From JAFLCM01 sp964510955 (GTDB lineage: Bacteria; Planctomycetota; Phycisphaerae; Phycisphaerales; UBA1924), in the NCBI GenBank assembly GCA_964510955.1, contig CAZEDW010000001.1:124001-188000 (forward strand): DNA of 64,000 nucleotides, written 5' to 3'. Position 1 is the first letter of the stretch. The number at the start of each line of letters is the position of its first letter. The notes below the pieces were generated by a model that made no database searches, was not told the DNA's origin, and worked only from the letters and a program-made list of their open reading frames with translations. A program made the translations under genes and the position numbers. Shown here piece by piece: positions 23,676-31,366 of this stretch.

Positions 23676-24179
23676 ATGAGGCTGCTGGCCCGCAAGAAGA
23701 CCCCGCAAGTTCAAGACCATGTGAAGACGTCGCACGGCGTCAACGGCTTCGCCGGCGCGTCCGGCCCTGGTCACGGGCGGGGCGGCGCCGAGGCGCCGGG
23801 CGCACGTGGCCCCTCGGTCTTCAACCAGCACTGCCCCTCGCAGGTCATCCTCGAGCGCATCGCCGACAAGTGGACCACGCTGGTCATCTACAAGCTCGAC
23901 AAGAAGACCATGCGCTTCGGCGAGCTCAAACGCGAGATCGGCGGCGTTTCGCAGAAGATGCTCACCCAGACGCTCCGCAACCTGGAGGCCGACGGGCTGG
24001 TCACCCGCACCGTCTACCCCGTCGTGCCGCCCAAGGTCGAGTACAGCCTGACCCCGCTGGGGCGCACGCTGCTCAGCCCGCTGGGGGCGCTGTGCCGGTG
24101 GGCCCAGGAGCACTGGGAGGACGTGGCGAAGATGACGCGCCGGCGCCGGACCAAAGGTGAAGCCGCGGGCACACACTGA
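23676..24179 (+). CDS. HxlR-family winged-helix transcriptional regulator
   Basis: 167 residues. The HxlR core (about 50-150) is clear: CPSQVILERIADKWTTLVIY, the MRFGELKREIGGVSQKMLTQ recognition helix region, TLRNLEADGLVTRTVYP and VEYSLTPLGRTLL. The conserved Cys before the core (QHCPSQ) is the residue that senses electrophiles or oxidants in HypR/YodB-type members. The first about 45 residues are a Gly/Ala-rich extension not usual for the family. Given the divergent arrangement it most likely controls the neighbouring SDR gene. Confidence 0.9.
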   Translation: MRLLARKKTPQVQDHVKTSHGVNGFAGASGPGHGRGGAEAPGARGPSVFNQHCPSQVILERIADKWTTLVIYKLDKKTMRFGELKREIGGVSQKMLTQTLRNLEADGLVTRTVYPVVPPKVEYSLTPLGRTLLSPLGALCRWAQEHWEDVAKMTRRRRTKGEAAGTH

Positions 24180-24200
24180 CGCCCAGAGCCATGCAGGGCG

Positions 24201-25973
24201 TCACGCCGGAACACCCAGCGCCTTCTTCACTTCCTCCACCATCTTCTCCGCCTGGAACGGCTTGAACATCACGCACTGCAGCCCTTCCTGGCTGGCGCGG
24301 ACGATGGTGTGGTGCGGGTCGTAGCCGAAGCCGGTCATGAGGATCACCGGCACGCCGGCGTCGGCCTTCTTGGCGGCCGCGAATACCTCGTAGCCGGTCC
24401 TGTCGCCGAGGTTGATGTCGGAGATCACAAGCTGGAAGTCGCCCGGCATGGCCTGCTCGAGCGCCGCGATGGCCTCGTCGCCGCTGCTGAGCATGGTCAC
24501 GCGGCAGCCGCGGCTCTTGAGCAGGTCGCGGACGGTCTCCCGCATCACCTGCTCGTTGTCGGCCACCAGCACGCGCTTGCCGGCCAGCGCGGGGTCGATG
24601 CGCTCCTCGGCCAGGGCGGCCTCGATGCCCAGCATGGTCTTGTGACCTTCCGAGGCCTCCTTCACACGCTTGCGGATGGTCGCAACGTCCCGGAGGATCC
24701 GGTCCACCGCCTTGAGCGCCTCGGGCGAGACCCCGGGCTGGTCCTTGAGCCGGTTGGAGACGGCGACCAGGTCGTTCAGCGGCTCTGAGATCTCGCCCTG
24801 CACCGTGCCGGCCGCGGTCTCGCGCGTGGTGAAACGCTCCACCAGCAGCAGGTTCAGGAAGTGCAGCGCCACCGCGATGTAGTGGGCGAAAATCTCGGCG
24901 AACTGGCGGTCGGTCTCGTTGAAGTCGCGCACCCGGGCGCTCTCAACGTTGAACACGCCGATCACCTTGTCGAACAGCTTGAGCGGGACCGTCACGCTCG
25001 AGCCGGCCTTCTCCATGCCCTGCACATACAGCCGGTCCTTGCTCACGTCGGCGCAGATGTAGCTCCGCCCAGACGACGCGACGAAACCCGAGATCCCGTT
25101 GCCGGCCTCCTCGGCGTACAACTCGACCGCCATGCCCTCGGGCGTCAGCCCGTGCGAGAGCGCCAGGTCGAGCTTGCCGGTCGTGTCGTGGCGCACCCGG
25201 ACCGCGTAATGGTCGAAGTGCAGCAGCTCGTGCGCGTACCGGGTGACCTTCTCTTCCAGAAACTTGAGCCGCTCGGCCACGTGCAGCTTCTTGACCACGT
25301 CCACGTCGAAGTGCATCAGCTCCTGGCCGGCTCGCTCGATCGCGTCCATCTTGCGGGCCACCCGCTCGCGGTGCGACACATCGCGGACCACCGCCGCCAC
25401 CTGCGGCGACACCGCGGGGATGGTCGGGCACGCCCCGGGCGCCAGGCCCGGCGCCCCCCCCGCGTGCGGGCCCGTCACCGACGATGAGTTCCAACCCTCC
25501 GGCAACACCGGCGACAGCAGCACCTCAAAGTATCGGCGCCCACGGCCGAAGCTCACGACGATCCGGCGCGGCCTCAGCAGCCGCCCGCTGGGGTCTTCCT
25601 CGAGCTCGTCCTTGAACCGCTCGGCCCCGCGCCGCGACAGGATCTCCACGCGCCGGCGCACGGGGTCGGGCATGGCGTCGAAACGCTGATTCGACCACAC
25701 CCGGCGCCCCGACCCGTCGCACAGGATTATCCCCTCGCCCACCGCGTTCAGCAGCAGGCTCGACTGGCGCGCCACCAGGTCACGCTCCAGCGGCATGAAG
25801 TCGCCGGTGGCGGCGAGCACGGCGTCGCACTCGGTGCTGGCCAGCGCCCCCCGCGCGGCGTCGGGGTCGTTGGTCACCACGACCTCGAACCGACCGCCCA
25901 GCGACGATTCGATCGCGCCGGGGTCCACACCGGGACCGCCAAGCACGAGCAATCTGGGTCGATCTTTGGGCAT
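24201..25973 (-). CDS. Signalling protein: degenerate receiver, PAS-like, GAF, kinase-like dimer helix and C-terminal receiver
   Basis: 590 residues, cytoplasmic. Residues 1-60 resemble a receiver without phosphoacceptor Asp. A PAS-like region follows (LLNAVGEGIILCDGSGRRVW), then a GAF domain (about 230-390, with GISGFVASSGRSYICADV and GSSVTVPLKLFDKVIGVFNV). A helix pair contains QGEISEPLNDL, which matches the histidine-kinase H-box with Gly where His should be, and no ATPase domain follows. Residues 465-590 are a true receiver: VADNE acidic pocket, D519 in ISDINLG, T547 in LMTG and K571 in MFKPF. It therefore probably receives phosphate from another kinase. AAGGA directly abuts ATG 25973. 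Confidence 0.82.
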   Translation of the reverse strand: MPKDRPRLLVLGGPGVDPGAIESSLGGRFEVVVTNDPDAARGALASTECDAVLAATGDFMPLERDLVARQSSLLLNAVGEGIILCDGSGRRVWSNQRFDAMPDPVRRRVEILSRRGAERFKDELEEDPSGRLLRPRRIVVSFGRGRRYFEVLLSPVLPEGWNSSSVTGPHAGGAPGLAPGACPTIPAVSPQVAAVVRDVSHRERVARKMDAIERAGQELMHFDVDVVKKLHVAERLKFLEEKVTRYAHELLHFDHYAVRVRHDTTGKLDLALSHGLTPEGMAVELYAEEAGNGISGFVASSGRSYICADVSKDRLYVQGMEKAGSSVTVPLKLFDKVIGVFNVESARVRDFNETDRQFAEIFAHYIAVALHFLNLLLVERFTTRETAAGTVQGEISEPLNDLVAVSNRLKDQPGVSPEALKAVDRILRDVATIRKRVKEASEGHKTMLGIEAALAEERIDPALAGKRVLVADNEQVMRETVRDLLKSRGCRVTMLSSGDEAIAALEQAMPGDFQLVISDINLGDRTGYEVFAAAKKADAGVPVILMTGFGYDPHHTIVRASQEGLQCVMFKPFQAEKMVEEVKKALGVPA

Positions 25974-26275
25974 TCCTTCTCAGCGCGGCCCGGCGTCCGG
26001 CGTTGCGGGTGGAGATGAGGCCTCGAAGTCCGGCCGTCCTGGCCGCCGCGCGATTCTCGTCCGCCTCCACGAGTATTCTACCGCCATGTTCGGGCCGGGT
26101 GTGGGTTCGGATGCCGCCCTGATTCGGACAAGTCCGAGTTCTGCACCCCGCGCCCCCTTGCCCCCGATCATTATCGGCTCGCTCTCACCCGACCGACAGC
26201 CGGACACGCCATCCAAGGCTCCGAGAATCCGGAAGGTACCGTCGCCCGTACCTCCTGAACCCTCTTGACCGCTTC
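25974..26275. other. Intergenic region between divergent regulator and gldA
   Basis: 302 bases; nothing coding that I can support. GC falls slightly around 26080-26130 (GAGTATTCTACC), which may hold the promoter of the regulator gene. No Shine-Dalgarno precedes gldA. Confidence 0.4.
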
Positions 26276-27247
26276 ATGATACGACTTCACCAGGTTGAGA
26301 AACGCTTCGGTCGCGTCCGCGCGGTGCGCGGCATCAACCTGTCCATTGAGCCCGGCCAGATCGTGGGCATCCTTGGCCCCAACGGCGCGGGCAAGACCAC
26401 GACCATCCGGATGATCACCGGCCTGCTCCCCCCCTCGGCCGGCACGGTGAGCGTGGACGGGCTGGACACCATCGCCCATTCCCGCCAGGTGCGCCGCAAG
26501 CTGGGATATCTGCCCGAGTCGGCCCCGCTCTACCCCGAGATGGGGGTGCGCTCGTACTTGCTGTACCGGGCGGCCTTGTACGAGATGCCCCGGCGCGAGG
26601 CCAAGTCGGCGGTGCACCGGTGCATCGAGCGGTGCCACCTGGGAGAGGTGGCCTTGCAGCGCATCGGGACGCTCTCCAAGGGGTTCCGCCAGCGCGTCGG
26701 AATGGCCGCCGCCATGCTGCACGACCCACAGGTGCTGATCCTCGATGAGCCCACCAGCGGCCTGGACCCGGCGCAGGTGGTGGAAGCCCGCTCGCTGATC
26801 CGGGAGCTGGCGGGCAGGCGGACCATGCTGCTGGTGAGCCACATCCTTCCGGAGGTCGAGAAAACCTGCGACCGCATCGTGGTGTTCGCGCGGGGGAGCA
26901 TCCGCGCCGACGGCGCGCCGGGCGAACTGGTCGCCCGGGCGGCCTCGCGCAGCTATGTCGTCGAGGCCCGCGCCGCGGGGTCCGCGGGCGTGCCGGCGCC
27001 GCTCGCGAGCCTCCCCGGTGTCACGCACGTTGACGCGCACCGCATCGACGACCAGTGGGTGCGGTGCACGCTCGAGTTTTCCGCTCCGTCGAGCTCGAAC
27101 GCAGAGCCGGACCCCCGCGAGAGCATCTTCCGGGCGTGCGCCTCCGCCGGGCTCGTGCTCCGGGAGCTGCGGGCCCGCACGGCGTCGCTCGAGGAGTTCT
27201 ACATCCGTCTCATCGAGCGGGCGGGGACGGAGGAATCCTCGTCGTGA
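26276..27247 (+). CDS. gldA: ABC transporter ATP-binding protein, GldA-like
   Basis: 323 residues. Walker A GPNGAGKTT near residue 36, Q-loop region LPESAPLYPEM, signature LSKGFRQRVG (the GldA-type variant of LSGGQ), Walker B LILDEPTSGLDP and the switch His in LLVSHILPE. It energises the GldF/GldG membrane complex. In Bacteroidetes GldAFG is needed for gliding motility, but close relatives are widespread in non-gliding bacteria, where the exported substrate is unknown. The stop overlaps the GTG of gldF (GTGA), so the three genes form a coupled operon. Confidence 0.9.
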   Translation: MIRLHQVEKRFGRVRAVRGINLSIEPGQIVGILGPNGAGKTTTIRMITGLLPPSAGTVSVDGLDTIAHSRQVRRKLGYLPESAPLYPEMGVRSYLLYRAALYEMPRREAKSAVHRCIERCHLGEVALQRIGTLSKGFRQRVGMAAAMLHDPQVLILDEPTSGLDPAQVVEARSLIRELAGRRTMLLVSHILPEVEKTCDRIVVFARGSIRADGAPGELVARAASRSYVVEARAAGSAGVPAPLASLPGVTHVDAHRIDDQWVRCTLEFSAPSSSNAEPDPRESIFRACASAGLVLRELRARTASLEEFYIRLIERAGTEESSS

Positions 27248-27960
27248 GGTCGCTCTCCGCCATCGCGTGCCGCGAGTTCGCGTCGTATTTCCGCGCGTCC
27301 ATCGGTTGGGTGGTGATCGCGCTCTTCCTGCTCTTGTGCGGCCTTACCGTGGCGCTCACCACCATCCGCCCCGGTGACCCCGCGACCATGCGTGACTTCT
27401 TCGGCGCCTCGCACTGGCTGCTGCTGCTGGTGGCGCCGGCGGTGTCCATGAGGCTGCTGTCGGAAGAGCAGCGCACCGGCACCCTCGAACCGCTGATGAC
27501 CGCTCCGGTGTCCGACTGGCACATCGGCTTCGGCAAGTACCTCGGGGCCGTGATGTTCATGCTCGCCATGCTCGCCCCCACCCTGGCGTATGTGATCGTG
27601 CTTGAGCTGATCGGCGGCCCGGACTACGGCCCGATCCTGGCCGGCTACACCGGGCTCGTCCTCGTCGGGATGCTGTACCTGGCGGTCGGCCTGCTGGCGT
27701 CCAGCCTCACGCCCAATCAGATCGTCGCCTATCTCGGCACGCTGTTTTTCTTCATGCTCACGGTCTTCGCCTCGGCCCAGGGCCCCCGCTATCTCGGGGC
27801 GCCGTGGGATCGGTGCCTCGGCTCGCTCTCGATCTCCGCCCGCATCGAGGACTTTGCCCGCGGCGTCATCGATACCGAGCACGTCGTGTTCTTCGTGGCC
27901 TGCGCGGCGTGGTTCGTGGTGCTCACGGTGTGTTCGCTGGAGTTCAGGAGGTGGAAGTGA
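27244..27960 (+). CDS. gldF: ABC-2 type permease, GldF-like
   Basis: 238 residues with six predicted membrane helices. The ABC-2 motif is LSEEQRTGTLEPLMTAPVSD near residue 75, where GldF/NosY-type permeases have the SEE-x-x-GT-x-E-x-L-x-T sequence. The true start is GTG 27244 (reading MRSLSAIACREFASYF), overlapping the gldA stop by 3 bases. An ATG at 27055 in the same frame lies wholly within gldA and is rejected. It probably forms the translocation channel with GldG. Confidence 0.9.
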   Translation: MRSLSAIACREFASYFRASIGWVVIALFLLLCGLTVALTTIRPGDPATMRDFFGASHWLLLLVAPAVSMRLLSEEQRTGTLEPLMTAPVSDWHIGFGKYLGAVMFMLAMLAPTLAYVIVLELIGGPDYGPILAGYTGLVLVGMLYLAVGLLASSLTPNQIVAYLGTLFFFMLTVFASAQGPRYLGAPWDRCLGSLSISARIEDFARGVIDTEHVVFFVACAAWFVVLTVCSLEFRRWK

Positions 27961-30164
27961 ACACCCCCAACACCAGCCCCCCGCCGGCGGGCGAGTCCGA
28001 CCCGGTCGTTCGGCGCGCCCGCTACGCCACCCGCACCGCCGTGCTGCTCACAGCCGTGACGGCCGTGTGCCTGCTCTCGGCCGTTCTGGGCGCCCGGGCG
28101 CACACGCGGATCGACCTGACGGCGACCCGCGAGCACTCGCTCTCGCCCCGCACCCGGAGCATCCTCGAAGCCGTCAAGCAGGACACGACGATCGTGGTCA
28201 GCGCCGACGCCGCCCGCTCCGACCCGCAGGCCTGGCGCCGCATCACGGATCTTCTGGGTGAGTTCGAGCGGGCCGGGACCAAAGTCCACGCAGTCGCCAT
28301 CGACACGGCGTCCACGCAGGCCGGCGCAGAGGTCGATCGGGTCGTTGCGGCGTTGGCGGAACGCGACGCCAGGCAGCTTGAGGAGCACCAGCAGGCGCTG
28401 AAGCGCGTCGAGGCCGACCTCGCCGAGATCGCCCCGCGGCTCCAGCCGCTCGCCGAGACGGCGTCCGGCTCCGCCGGCGTGCCGGGGCTTTCCGAGGAAA
28501 AATCCGACGCGCTGAAGAACATCGCCGCCGCCCTGCGCGTCGCCGCGAAGGACTGCGCCGACGCGGTCGATCGCGTACGCTCCGCCCGTGAGAGCGGCCC
28601 GTCGGCGGGACCGGTCAGGCTCCCCGAGTCCGACCTTGCTCAGAAGGCCGCCGGCCCGCCCCTCGACGCGGCCCGCAAGGCGATCCAGGCCCTGATCGAC
28701 CAGGGCGCCGTCAAGCGCGAGCAGGTCGGCACGCTGAGCGATCAGGTGGCGGCGGCGGTGGACCGCCTCAACTCACTCAAGCCGCTGGAGCCCCTGCTGG
28801 TCGCCCGACTCCTGCGCGCGCAGCAGGCCGCCATCGTGTATTCCACCGCGGGCACCACCGCGATCGACTTCGACGCGCTGTTCCCGCGGGCCGGCGCCGC
28901 GGAGGGCCGGGCCCTGTTCGCCGGCGAAGAGTTGCTCTCCACCGCCGTGGCGTCGCTTTCACTGCCGGTGCGACCCGTCATCGTGCTGGTGCACGCCGAG
29001 AAGGAGCGACTGCTGGACGCCAACGGCCGCCCCACCGCTTCGACGCAGGGCGGTATCGGCAAGCTCGCCGAGCGGCTCTCGCTCCGACGCTACGACCTCG
29101 CCGAGTGGGTGACCGCGGAAGAGCCGTCGAGGCCGTCGCTCTCCCGCCTGGACCCCAAGGCCGAGCGCCCGCGGGTGTGGTTTGTCATGCCGGCGCCGGC
29201 CCGGCTCAACCTCGACCCGCGCAAGGGGATGAGCCTCGCCGACCGCGGTCAGCGCATCGGCAAGCTCGCCGATGCGCTCCGCTTGCTGCTGGACGCCGGC
29301 GAGAACGTGATGCTGTCGCTCGAGCCGTGCGAGCTCCCCGCCGTCGGCCAGCCCGACCCGATGGTCGAACCGCTGAAGCCCTGGGGCATCAGGCCTGACA
29401 CCGGGCACCCGTTGCTGGAGCAGATCGGAACCCCGCGGGGCCCGGCCATCTCCTGCTACCAGACGCTCCGCTCCGCCGAGACAGCAAACCCAATCGGACA
29501 AGCGATCAACGGCCTGGCCACGATCCTGCACTGGCCCATGCCGATCGGCGTCGAACCGACGCCCGGCGTTACCGCCTCGCCCCTGCTGGTAGTTCACGGC
29601 ACCGAGCAGGCCCAGCATGAAACAAAGCCGCCCGCAGCCGGCGCGCCCGACGAGAAAGCGCCGACGAACCCAGTCAAGGTGTGGGGCGAGTCGTCGTGGC
29701 TGCAACTTCGTTACGCCAACGTTCGCCAGCCCTTCCAGGCCTTGGTGCCCCCGGACATGCCAACGCCCGACCCCAAGCGCGACAACGTGACGGGGCCGTT
29801 CACGCTTGCCGTGACCGCCGAGAAGCCGCGAGCTGGCGCGCAGGCGTCCGGGCGCTCGGGCCCGCAGCGTCTCGCGGTCATCGCGGCCCCGAGCTGGTTC
29901 GAGGACGCCTACACGCAGGCCGCCGCCACCGTGGACGGGCGGCGCGTGTGGATGTTCCCCGGAAACTCCGAGCTCTTCGAGTCCGCGCTGCACTGGCTGG
30001 CGGGGATGGACGAGCTGATCGCGCCGAGCCCCCGCGCCCGCGATGTCGCGCGCATCCAGCCCATGACCGAGGGCAGGCTGGCGGCGATCCGCTGGGCGCT
30101 GATCGCGGGGTTGCCGATTGGCGTGCTGGCCCTGGGCTTGGCCGTCCGCGTGTTCAGGGGGTGA
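27957..30164 (+). CDS. gldG: GldG-like ABC transporter auxiliary protein
   Basis: 735 residues. GTG 27957 overlaps the gldF stop (GTGA), with AGGAGG 5 bases upstream. One N-terminal helix (about 25-45) is followed by the conserved RIDLTATREHSLSPRT motif typical of Gldg proteins. A Thioredoxin/GIFT-like extracytoplasmic domain comes next (IVVSADAARSD), then an Ala/Glu/Gln-rich coiled coil (about 115-300). The second half has the ABC-transp-aux features (RPVIVLVHAEKERLL, DAGENVMLSLEPCELP). A C-terminal helix (ALIAGLPIGVLALGLAVRVF) ends the protein. So it is anchored at both ends with a large extracytoplasmic domain, as expected for the family. Confidence 0.85.
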   Translation: MNTPNTSPPPAGESDPVVRRARYATRTAVLLTAVTAVCLLSAVLGARAHTRIDLTATREHSLSPRTRSILEAVKQDTTIVVSADAARSDPQAWRRITDLLGEFERAGTKVHAVAIDTASTQAGAEVDRVVAALAERDARQLEEHQQALKRVEADLAEIAPRLQPLAETASGSAGVPGLSEEKSDALKNIAAALRVAAKDCADAVDRVRSARESGPSAGPVRLPESDLAQKAAGPPLDAARKAIQALIDQGAVKREQVGTLSDQVAAAVDRLNSLKPLEPLLVARLLRAQQAAIVYSTAGTTAIDFDALFPRAGAAEGRALFAGEELLSTAVASLSLPVRPVIVLVHAEKERLLDANGRPTASTQGGIGKLAERLSLRRYDLAEWVTAEEPSRPSLSRLDPKAERPRVWFVMPAPARLNLDPRKGMSLADRGQRIGKLADALRLLLDAGENVMLSLEPCELPAVGQPDPMVEPLKPWGIRPDTGHPLLEQIGTPRGPAISCYQTLRSAETANPIGQAINGLATILHWPMPIGVEPTPGVTASPLLVVHGTEQAQHETKPPAAGAPDEKAPTNPVKVWGESSWLQLRYANVRQPFQALVPPDMPTPDPKRDNVTGPFTLAVTAEKPRAGAQASGRSGPQRLAVIAAPSWFEDAYTQAAATVDGRRVWMFPGNSELFESALHWLAGMDELIAPSPRARDVARIQPMTEGRLAAIRWALIAGLPIGVLALGLAVRVFRG

Positions 30165-30247
30165 GGCCGGCGCGGTCACCTCGGAGTAAGTCTGTCACGC
30201 GAAGCGCGTCGTTGTGCGGGCCATACGATCTCGCCCGGAATACCGCC

Positions 30248-31324
30248 ATGCCAGACCTTTTCTCTCCGCTCAAGATCGGCCCGCTCACCCTGCCCAACCG
30301 CGTTCTCATGGCGCCGCTGACGCGCTGCCGCGCCAACCCCGACGGGAGCCCCGGCGAACTCGCGCCGCTGTACTACCAGCAGCGTGCCTCCGCCGGGCTC
30401 ATCATTTCTGAAGCCACCTGCATCAGCCCTCAGGCGCACGGCTACCCAAACACGCCGGGCATCTACACCGCGGCTCACGTCGCCGGCTGGAAACGGGTCA
30501 CAGACGCCGTGCACCGCGCCGGCGGGCTGATCTACTGCCAGCTCTGGCACGTCGGTCGCCTCAGCCACCCGGACTACCAGCCCGGCGGCGCGCCGCCGAT
30601 CGCACCCTCGGCCATCAACTCCGGCGGCGAAACCCGCACCCCGAGCGGCCCCAAGCCGCGCGTCACCCCGAGAGCCATCGAGCTGGCCGAAATCCCCGCG
30701 ATCATCGACCAGTACCGGCACGCCGCCGCCTGCGCCAAAGAGGCCGGTTTCGACGGCGTCGAGCTCCACGGCGCCAACGGCTACCTGCCCGACCAGTTCC
30801 TCCGCGACAAGAGCAACCACCGCACCGACGCCTACGGCGGCCCGCCCGCCAACCGCGCCCGCTTCATGCTCGAGGCCACGCACGCAGTCATCGGCGTCTG
30901 GGGCGCGGGCCGCGTCGGCGTGCGACTCTCGCCCTCGGGGCGTTACCACGGTATCGACGACTCCGATCCGCTCAAGACGTTCGGGCACGCCGTTCGCGAG
31001 CTGGGCAAGCTGGGCCTCGCCTACCAGCACATCATGGAGCCGATGGCCCCCGGCGACTACGACCACCTGCCCATGAAGGTGTTCCGCCCGATGTTTGACG
31101 GCGTGCTGATCACCAACTCCGGCTTTACGTTCGAGAAGGCGACCGCTTACCTGCGCGAGGGCTGGGCCGACACGGTGGCCTGGGGCAAGCTGTTCATCGC
31201 CAACCCGGACCTGCCCGAGCGGTTCCGGCGCGGCGGTGCGAACGCGGTGCTCAATGCGCCGGATGAGGCGACGTTCTATTCGGCGGGGGCGAAGGGGTAT
31301 ACGGATTACGCGGCTCTCGGTTGA
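30248..31324 (+). CDS. Old yellow enzyme-family alkene reductase (NADH:flavin oxidoreductase)
   Basis: 358-residue FMN TIM-barrel enzyme reducing activated C=C bonds with NAD(P)H. Typical motifs: LFSPLKIGPLTLPNRVLMAPLT, the substrate-binding HGANGYLPDQF (replaces HxxH by HxxN and supplies the active-site Tyr), RTDAYGG, and the FMN phosphate region ITNSGFTFEKA and WGKLFIANPDL. The start MPDLFSPLK at 30248 fits the family. TACGAT lies 18 bases upstream, giving a very short leader. The natural substrate is unknown; the NemA branch handles N-ethylmaleimide, nitro esters and quinones. Gene stands 83 bases after gldG. Confidence 0.93.
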   Translation: MPDLFSPLKIGPLTLPNRVLMAPLTRCRANPDGSPGELAPLYYQQRASAGLIISEATCISPQAHGYPNTPGIYTAAHVAGWKRVTDAVHRAGGLIYCQLWHVGRLSHPDYQPGGAPPIAPSAINSGGETRTPSGPKPRVTPRAIELAEIPAIIDQYRHAAACAKEAGFDGVELHGANGYLPDQFLRDKSNHRTDAYGGPPANRARFMLEATHAVIGVWGAGRVGVRLSPSGRYHGIDDSDPLKTFGHAVRELGKLGLAYQHIMEPMAPGDYDHLPMKVFRPMFDGVLITNSGFTFEKATAYLREGWADTVAWGKLFIANPDLPERFRRGGANAVLNAPDEATFYSAGAKGYTDYAALG

Positions 31325-31366
31325 CCGTTGGGAGATGCGGACTGACCGCGATCGGCTGGGCGTGAT

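Noticed and set aside
22741..24179. A specific HxlR operator in the SDR/HxlR intergenic region
   Set aside because: Only a short GGTAACC palindrome and weak GTGRTG arms are visible; not enough to define a site.
26276..30164. gldAFG as evidence of gliding motility
   Set aside because: The ABC part is widespread in non-gliding bacteria and no other gld or spr gene is in the window.
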